DNA from: an uncultured Christensenella sp. | Lineage (GTDB): Bacteria; Bacillota; Clostridia; Christensenellales; Borkfalkiaceae | Assembly (NCBI GenBank): GCA_910576655.1 | Contig: CAJTJC010000019.1 | Coordinates: forward strand, 1 to 27,311 | Length of the DNA stretch: 27,311 nt | Reading direction: 5' to 3' | In this document: piece after piece, positions 23,692 through 27,311 of the stretch | Layout: every line of letters starts with the position of its first letter | Position numbering within the stretch: the stretch's first letter is position 1 | Translations under genes and position numbers: made by a program | Notes under the pieces: model-generated | Seen by the model: the letters and a program-made list of their open reading frames with translations, nothing else | Databases searched by the model: none | What the model was told of the DNA's origin: nothing

Positions 23692-23729
23692 AACCGCCCG
23701 CAGGCATTGCAATGCCTGCGGGCGGTTTG
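23692..23729 (+). terminator. Long perfect palindrome, probable terminator
   Basis: Perfectly self-complementary 18-base arms (23692-23709 with 23710-23727) without a loop base, GC-rich core, followed by only a short T stretch (TTTGCTT). It probably ends the topoisomerase-mscS-DUF1858 transcript, though the U-tract is weak. Confidence 0.7.
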
Positions 23730-23767
23730 CTTAGGACGCGTTTGCCAAATATGGAAAATTTTTTGCA

Positions 23768-23796
23768 TTGCGTAGCTTTTCTTCTTTTGATATAAT
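23768..23796 (+). promoter_or_regulatory. Promoter of the NlpC/P60 lipoprotein
   Basis: TTGCGT (23768-23773), 17 bases, extended -10 TGA-TATAAT (23791-23796), followed by AAAGGAG about 8 bases upstream of ATG 23826. Confidence 0.7.
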
Positions 23797-23825
23797 TACG
23801 TGTAAATAAAAAAAGGAGAAAAAGT

Positions 23826-24629
23826 ATGAAAGGTAAACATTTTGCTGCGGCAGCCGCAGCGTTTGCGGTCGCCGTGACTATGGCGGGCTGCTCGGCGCCG
23901 ACCGACGCCGATAATAACGATAACAACTACGAATCTTCCGAGGGCTTGCCCGAGGTGCCTCCCGCGGTAGACGTTCCCGAAGAACCCGAGCTTACTACGG
24001 TATCCTACATACAGGTAACGACGAACGGCGTTAATATCCGTTCGGGCGCGGGCACGGGCTATTCCGCAGTGGCAACGGCTGAAAAGTCGACGATGTACAC
24101 TTATCTCGGCGAGGAGGACGGCTGGTACAAGACGCGGTACAGAAACAAAACGGTTTACATATCCAAAAAGTATTGCGTCGTAACCGAAATGAATAAGAGC
24201 GATAACGAAAAAATCGAGGCGGTAATCGCCGAAGGCACAAACCACCTCGGTACGCCGTACGTTTACGGCGCGGTGCGTCTGCACGACGGCTCGGGCAGAT
24301 TTTTGTCGGGCTTCACCACGAACGCGTTCGACTGCTCTTCGCTTATGCAGTATATGTTCTACAAGGGCGCGGACACGCTTTTGCAGGTAAACACCCGTAC
24401 GCAGGTGTTTCAGGGCACGACGGTTAAAAAGTCGCAAATTCAGCGCGGCGATTTGATGTTCTTCACCAACTCGACCCGTAAAAATAAACCGGGCGTCGAA
24501 AAGATAGGGCACGTTGCGCTGTATCTCGGCGATAACTGGATACTGCACACGGCGTCCGATTACGCCAAAATCGAACAGATTAGCGATACCCGTTGGAGCT
24601 ACTATATCCAGACCCAGCGAATGATTTAA
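23826..24629 (+). CDS. NlpC/P60 cell-wall peptidase, lipoprotein with SH3 domain
   Basis: 267 residues. Lipoprotein signal peptide with lipobox MAGC (Cys 22), then an acidic linker (~25-57). A bacterial SH3 domain at ~62-120 (TNGVNIRSGAGTGYSAVA, GWYKTRYRNKTVYIS). NlpC/P60 domain at ~128-265 with catalytic Cys 170 in AFDCSSL, His 229 in IGHVALYLG and His 241 in ILHTAS; QRGDLMFF is the conserved strand. All catalytic residues are intact. Expected role: cleaving peptide stems of peptidoglycan from the outer membrane face during growth or turnover. Own promoter and terminator. Confidence 0.93.
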   Translation: MKGKHFAAAAAAFAVAVTMAGCSAPTDADNNDNNYESSEGLPEVPPAVDVPEEPELTTVSYIQVTTNGVNIRSGAGTGYSAVATAEKSTMYTYLGEEDGWYKTRYRNKTVYISKKYCVVTEMNKSDNEKIEAVIAEGTNHLGTPYVYGAVRLHDGSGRFLSGFTTNAFDCSSLMQYMFYKGADTLLQVNTRTQVFQGTTVKKSQIQRGDLMFFTNSTRKNKPGVEKIGHVALYLGDNWILHTASDYAKIEQISDTRWSYYIQTQRMI

Positions 24630-24639
24630 AAAAAATACG

Positions 24640-24668
24640 AGCGGCGAAGTTAACTTCGCCGCTTTTTT
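24640..24668. terminator. Palindromic bidirectional terminator, copy 1
   Basis: 12-base arms AGCGGCGAAGTT / AACTTCGCCGCT form a perfect palindrome followed by T6 on the plus strand, and preceded by an A-rich run (T-rich on the minus strand). It lies between the NlpC/P60 gene and the convergent minus-strand membrane protein. A 26-base identical copy occurs at 25472-25497. Confidence 0.88.
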
Positions 24669-25161
24669 ATTCGGTTTGATTTTTTGTGTTTAAAGCTTGG
24701 TTTAATTGCGAGTAAGTGCGGGCAGTGGAAATCGATAATGTCATACAGGTAATTGTAAAAACCGCCGCAAATACGATAAGCGCAACGGGTATTACCGTTT
24801 GCGGGTTGTCTAATGCAATACCTATTGTAAATAGGTCAATAACAAATACCGAAAGCAACGGTAAAGAGTTTATAAATTGTAAATAGTATAGCCGATTGTA
24901 AAAAACCGTTAAGCCGTGTTTTCGTGCCGAAAAAGCCTTATTAATTCCGGAATACAGATAGTACGCACCAGCAACAAATATATAAATCAGAAACAGGCTG
25001 TATAATGAACTAAACAACGTTGACTCAACTACGGGGAAATTTGAAAATGCGGCTTTTACCGAATTTATTAATACAGGCAGTCGCAAGTAAATGCCCAAAG
25101 CAATAAGCGCCGTGCCAAACGCGATAGTTGATATTATATAAACGATTGCCCACTTTTTCAT
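24667..25161 (-). CDS. Small four-helix membrane protein (module copy 1)
   Basis: 164 residues, ATG 25161 with AAGGG 9 bases upstream. Four predicted transmembrane helices: ~5-25, ~47-68, ~98-117 (LPLLSVFVIDLFTIGIAL), ~121-145. Short basic or polar loops. No conserved domain recognised. It shares topology, an MKK- start, and the D-L-x-T-I-G-x-x-L-x-N motif with the 25496-25996 protein (DLFTIGIALDN versus DLLTIGSFLNN), so the two are distant paralogues. It is transcribed from its own consensus promoter, divergent from the HTH regulator. Confidence 0.7.
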   Translation of the reverse strand: MKKWAIVYIISTIAFGTALIALGIYLRLPVLINSVKAAFSNFPVVESTLFSSLYSLFLIYIFVAGAYYLYSGINKAFSARKHGLTVFYNRLYYLQFINSLPLLSVFVIDLFTIGIALDNPQTVIPVALIVFAAVFTITCMTLSISTARTYSQLNQALNTKNQTE

Positions 25162-25196
25162 TATTGATTGCCCTTGTAATTTATATTGGCATTTAA

Positions 25197-25226
25197 ATTA
25201 TAGGGTATACGATTGTGAGCTGTCAA
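25197..25226 (-). promoter_or_regulatory. Promoter of the 24667-25161 membrane protein
   Basis: Minus-strand TTGACA (25226-25221), 18-base spacer, TATAAT (25202-25197). It lies in the 100-base region shared with the divergent HTH gene. Confidence 0.7.
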
Positions 25227-25232
25227 GTATTT

Positions 25233-25250
25233 TTGTTACAGTTGTGACAA
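25233..25250. promoter_or_regulatory. Candidate operator between HTH regulator and membrane protein
   Basis: TTGTTACA-GT-TGTGACAA is an 18-base inverted repeat with one mismatch between the 8-base half-sites. It lies 7 bases upstream of the -35 of the minus-strand promoter and 12 bases before the HTH start codon, a usual place for autoregulation by a Xre-type repressor. Binding by the neighbouring regulator is inferred. Confidence 0.5.
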
Positions 25251-25261
25251 AAATAAATAGT

Positions 25262-25471
25262 ATGAAAAGCGAGTTTAAAGATAGACTTAAAGAACTAAGG
25301 CAAGAGAAGGGTGTTGGTCAAAAAGCTTTGGCAAAGAAATTGGGAATCAGTCATGGAGCCATTAGTCTTTGGGAAAACGGTTTGCGCGAACCTACTATGA
25401 GCAGTTTGGTTGCGTTAGCAGATTATTTTGACGTTTCAATAGACTACCTTGCGGGTCGAAAAGACGAATAA
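25262..25471 (+). CDS. Xre/Cro-type HTH transcriptional regulator
   Basis: 69 residues from ATG 25262; an in-frame GTG at 25244 lies inside the candidate operator and is less likely. The whole protein is one HTH_3 domain: LKELRQEKGVGQKALAKKLGISHGAISLWENGLREPTMSSLVALADYFDVSIDYLAGR. The second and third helices (QKALAKKLGIS, HGAISLWENG) form the DNA-binding unit, and the conserved YLAG tail closes the fold. No ribosome site is visible. It is divergent from a membrane protein that it probably controls together with itself. Its stop codon touches the palindromic terminator shared with the next, convergent, gene. Confidence 0.88.
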   Translation: MKSEFKDRLKELRQEKGVGQKALAKKLGISHGAISLWENGLREPTMSSLVALADYFDVSIDYLAGRKDE

Positions 25472-25497
25472 AGCGGCGAAGTTAACTTCGCCGCTTT
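25470..25497. terminator. Palindromic bidirectional terminator, copy 2
   Basis: Perfect palindrome with 14-base arms, its 26-base portion at 25472-25497 identical to 24640-24665. It overlaps the stop codons of both convergent genes (HTH stop 25469-25471; minus-strand stop 25496-25498). The T stretches on either side are short (TTTATT), so termination may be weaker than at copy 1. Confidence 0.75.
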
Positions 25498-25996
25498 ATT
25501 CGTAATACGTTTGCTTTGCTAACTCTTGCTGCACTCGTTTCAATGCTGCGTTGTGCGTAATCTTTGCGCTGATAATAAATACCGTCAGCAGTATTATAAA
25601 TATATTATACAAAATCGAAAATGCGTCCTGCCAATTATTTAAAAAAGAGCCTATGGTCAGTAAGTCGTACGTAATTATCAGTATCAAAACCCACGTATTG
25701 AATTTTTTTATTTTAAGCAGATTGATTTGTAATTTAAATAAGTCGTTTCGGCGAAACGCTATCGCGATATTCTTTCCGCGGATAAGATAGGGTATACCGA
25801 GCAGTATAAATATAATAGAAACGGGCAACAGCAAAAACATTATCGCGTAATAAAACATTAATATTATAAGCGATTCGTATCCGCTGTCCGATTGCAGCAT
25901 TCTCACAAACCCGACGCAGCCGCAGACGCCTATCGCTATAAGCATTACCCCAAGCGCAAATGCAAAAACCGTAAACAGAATTATATGCTTTTTCAT
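25496..25996 (-). CDS. Small four-helix membrane protein (module copy 2)
   Basis: 166 residues from ATG 25996, which overlaps the upstream gene's TGA stop; GGA of ACGGAAAAATACA is about 10 bases away. A longer in-frame reading from 26026 is unlikely since it lies within the upstream gene. Four transmembrane helices: ~4-25, ~42-66 (ILMFYYAIMFLLLPVSIIFILLGI), ~100-118, ~126-146. Shares D-L-L-T-I-G-S-F-L-N-N with the copy at 24667-25161. Unknown function; third in an operon of small membrane proteins on the minus strand. Confidence 0.72.
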   Translation of the reverse strand: MKKHIILFTVFAFALGVMLIAIGVCGCVGFVRMLQSDSGYESLIILMFYYAIMFLLLPVSIIFILLGIPYLIRGKNIAIAFRRNDLFKLQINLLKIKKFNTWVLILIITYDLLTIGSFLNNWQDAFSILYNIFIILLTVFIISAKITHNAALKRVQQELAKQTYYE

Positions 25997-26493
25997 TGTA
26001 TTTTTCCGTAGTAGAAAATTTTCCACTCTTTCATTGCTTTAAAATTGAAGATTTGCCATACGGTTCCGAGCGCCGTCAATACGGACAGATATATCAATAA
26101 ATCGGAGTAACCCAGTACGTCATTGATAAAGAGCGCTAATACAAAGAGTAAAATCGTTCCGACTGCGCAAACCAAGCTAACGCCTAAAAATGCGTTTGCT
26201 TTGAGTATGGCGTTTATTTTATAAAGGTTCCTTTTGAAAACAAGCATTAAAGCCGTTGCAATTCCGCAGAGTAAAAGCATGGCGCCCGCAATCAGCATTA
26301 CGTAGACAAGCGCCTTTATGAATATGTACGGCAACGACAGAAACAGCAGGGAAACAAGCGCGCTTTCCGCTACCTCGCCGAAAATTTCCGTCAGGCTCGA
26401 ATGTCCCGCATAGTAGACGCCTAAACCCGTCATAAACGCGGCGTATACAATTAGTATCACTATATGCGTAATTAAAAACTTATTCTTTTTCAT
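25993..26493 (-). CDS. Small four-helix membrane protein
   Basis: 166 residues, ATG 26493 preceded by GGAAAGGA. Starts MKKNKFLITHIVILIVYAAF; four transmembrane helices (~8-28, ~50-85, ~100-121, ~128-148). General architecture (MKK start, ~166 residues, four helices, basic loop after helix two, aromatic C-terminus) matches the two neighbouring membrane proteins, suggesting a diverged family. Overlaps the upstream gene by 14 bases and the downstream gene by 2 bases of its stop codon, so translation is coupled. Confidence 0.7.
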   Translation of the reverse strand: MKKNKFLITHIVILIVYAAFMTGLGVYYAGHSSLTEIFGEVAESALVSLLFLSLPYIFIKALVYVMLIAGAMLLLCGIATALMLVFKRNLYKINAILKANAFLGVSLVCAVGTILLFVLALFINDVLGYSDLLIYLSVLTALGTVWQIFNFKAMKEWKIFYYGKIQ

Positions 26494-26734
26494 TGTCCTT
26501 TCCGTTGTCTTCGGCTTTGCCGAAAATGAAATCGCCCTGAGGGGGAGGGGGATTTTGCTTGCGTTCCTGTTTTTCCTGTAACTGCTTGAACGTCACCATA
26601 AGCGCGCCCGCAACGAACGCGAGTATAACTACCGCAACGCCCCAAATCGTACCCGCGTAAATAAACACGAACACCGCGGCTGCCGCCAGGGCGACGGCAA
26701 GCACGCAAAACAAAATTCTTAAAATCTTATACAT
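26480..26734 (-). CDS. Small two-helix membrane protein with Pro/charged tail
   Basis: 84 residues from ATG 26734; AAGGA sits 6 bases upstream, whereas the in-frame TTG at 26740 abuts it. Two transmembrane helices (~3-24 and ~28-47, ILFCVLAVALAAAAVFVFIYAG and WGVAVVILAFVAGALMV) then a cytoplasmic tail with KQLQEKQERKQNPPPPQGDF and an acidic end. First gene of the minus-strand operon with the two four-helix proteins. No family is recognised. Confidence 0.7.
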   Translation of the reverse strand: MYKILRILFCVLAVALAAAAVFVFIYAGTIWGVAVVILAFVAGALMVTFKQLQEKQERKQNPPPPQGDFIFGKAEDNGKDNEKE

Positions 26735-26764
26735 AATCAATCCTTTTCACAATCTAAACGATTG

Positions 26765-26842
26765 AGGAGGCGCGTTTGTCCCGCCTTCTTAAAAAATAAA
26801 ATTTATTTTATATATAATACATTATTCTTAATAAAAAATCAA
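26765..26842 (-). promoter_or_regulatory. Promoter and leader hairpin of the minus-strand membrane-protein operon
   Basis: Minus-strand TTGATT (26842-26837), 17 bases, TATTAT (26819-26814); start expected near 26807. The ~70-base leader contains an 8-bp stem (26782-26789 with 26765-26772, one G-T pair) with 9-base loop. It precedes the ribosome site of the 26734 gene by ~18 bases. No T-tract follows it, so it is not a terminator. Confidence 0.5.
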
Positions 26843-26915
26843 TTAATGAATAAAATTTTCTAAAAATGTCAAAAATTGACTTTGAGGAAAAAAATTTAAA
26901 TATTTTAATAATTTG

Positions 26916-26945
26916 TTGACACGAACAATAAGATTATGGTATCCT
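26916..26945 (+). promoter_or_regulatory. rRNA operon promoter P1 (candidate)
   Basis: TTGACA (26916-26921), 18 bases, extended -10 TGG-TATCCT (26940-26945), preceded by A/T-rich DNA like an UP element. The -10 is weak; P2 lies about 129 bases downstream, a spacing common for tandem rRNA promoters. Confidence 0.5.
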
Positions 26946-27044
26946 CGAAAAGGTTCGCGAGTGGAACGGCTTGCAGCACGCAAAATACGACAAAAAAACT
27001 TTAAAAATAAATTAAAAATTTATTAAAAAAGTTCTAAAATTTGT

Positions 27045-27073
27045 TTGACAAATATATTTTTGTGTGTTATTAT
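27045..27073 (+). promoter_or_regulatory. rRNA operon promoter P2
   Basis: TTGACA (27045-27050), 17 bases, extended -10 TGT-TATTAT (27068-27073), with an A/T-rich UP-like stretch at 27000-27044. Transcription should start near 27080, giving a ~200-base leader to 16S. Confidence 0.85.
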
Positions 27074-27247
27074 AGACAAGCTTGTTACCTAACGAGCACC
27101 GAAATGATTTTCGGTTAATGCAGTTTAAAAATTGAATAGAAGGAAACGAATTATAAAAATAGTTTCTGTCAATTAACTTTGAAGTACAAATAGTACCACA
27201 AAGCAAAGTCAGCAAAGATAAATGACTAAATAGTCGAGATAGAGCCA

Positions 27248-27266
27248 CGAACGGTTCAACCGTTCG
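27248..27266 (+). other. Palindrome in the rRNA leader
   Basis: CGAACGGTT-C-AACCGTTCG, a 9-base perfect inverted repeat followed by GTTTTAT, ends 14 bases before 16S. It may be part of the leader stem used for rRNA processing; its short T run could resemble a terminator, but a terminator here would block the operon. Confidence 0.55.
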
Positions 27267-27280
27267 GTTTTATACAAATT

Positions 27281-27311
27281 AAACTTAAGAGTTTGATTCT
27301 GGCTCAGGATG
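27281..27311 (+). rRNA. rrs: 16S rRNA, 5' end only
   Basis: AGAGTTTGATTCTGGCTCAG is the universal bacterial 16S 5' signature (27F region). By alignment with E. coli numbering the mature 5' end is near 27281. The window ends after ~31 bases. Confidence 0.95.

Larger units (their letters stand above)
26741..27280 (+). other. Gene-free AT-rich region upstream of the rRNA operon
   Basis: About 540 bases without a credible gene. The first 100 bases hold the promoter and leader of the minus-strand operon. The rest is very AT-rich (26790-26935, 27000-27060) and holds the rRNA promoters and leader. I see no tRNA, CRISPR or riboswitch here. Confidence 0.75.

Noticed and set aside
27012..27248. A 78-codon minus-strand frame in the rRNA leader
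   Set aside because: It lies across the P2 promoter and leader, has no ribosome site and codes for a random-looking peptide.
27248..27270. Leader palindrome as an intrinsic terminator
   Set aside because: A terminator 14 bases before 16S would stop the rRNA operon; the T run is short, so leader processing is more likely.

Overview
The window reads as chromosomal DNA of a low-to-mid GC Gram-positive bacterium, most likely an uncultured gut-type member of the Clostridia. The evidence is strong AGGAGG-type ribosome sites, frequent TTG and GTG starts, near-consensus sigma-A promoters, many intrinsic terminators, and a type IIA topoisomerase pair of Firmicutes style. No 16S beyond the first ~31 bases is present, so the genus cannot be named.

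Layout. 1-203: a minus-strand tRNA operon (tRNA-Gly, then tRNA-Arg cut by the window edge) with a perfect promoter. 278-2751: two minus-strand secreted, membrane-anchored proteins flanking a small plus-strand gene (1738-2139) that carries a LexA/SOS-like box in its leader. 2814-10085: eight tightly packed plus-strand genes forming a podovirus-like virion module (large terminase, a small terminase-associated protein, P22-like portal, scaffold-like protein, major capsid protein, head-tail adaptor, beta-rich tail-hub-like protein, small coiled protein), ended by a strong terminator. There is no integrase, repressor, replication, lysis or tail-fibre gene. 10142-14163: a probably leaderless SAM methyltransferase gene, an RluA pseudouridine synthase and a large secreted membrane-anchored protein. 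14190-17745: a GNAT-like protein, a YbhN/LPG-synthase-type membrane protein and a GT4 glycosyltransferase, probably envelope glycolipid work. 17783-23729: a type IIA topoisomerase B/A pair (topoisomerase IV-like), an MscS channel and a DUF1858 protein. 23768-24668: an NlpC/P60 lipoprotein with its own promoter. 24640-26842: a small HTH regulator with four minus-strand small membrane proteins, including two copies of the same palindromic terminator. 26916-27311: tandem rRNA promoters, leader and the first bases of 16S rRNA.

The most unusual part is the 2.8-10.1 kb cassette: an apparently intact short-tailed-phage particle module, with host-like base composition, embedded among ordinary chromosomal genes. 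A possible SOS-controlled gene lies just upstream in the same orientation. This fits a domesticated phage or gene-transfer-agent-like system, but it could also be the structural arm of a degraded prophage or of a satellite element; sequence alone does not decide. A second notable trait is that three promoters place the transcription start at or within about two bases of the start codon, suggesting leaderless mRNAs.
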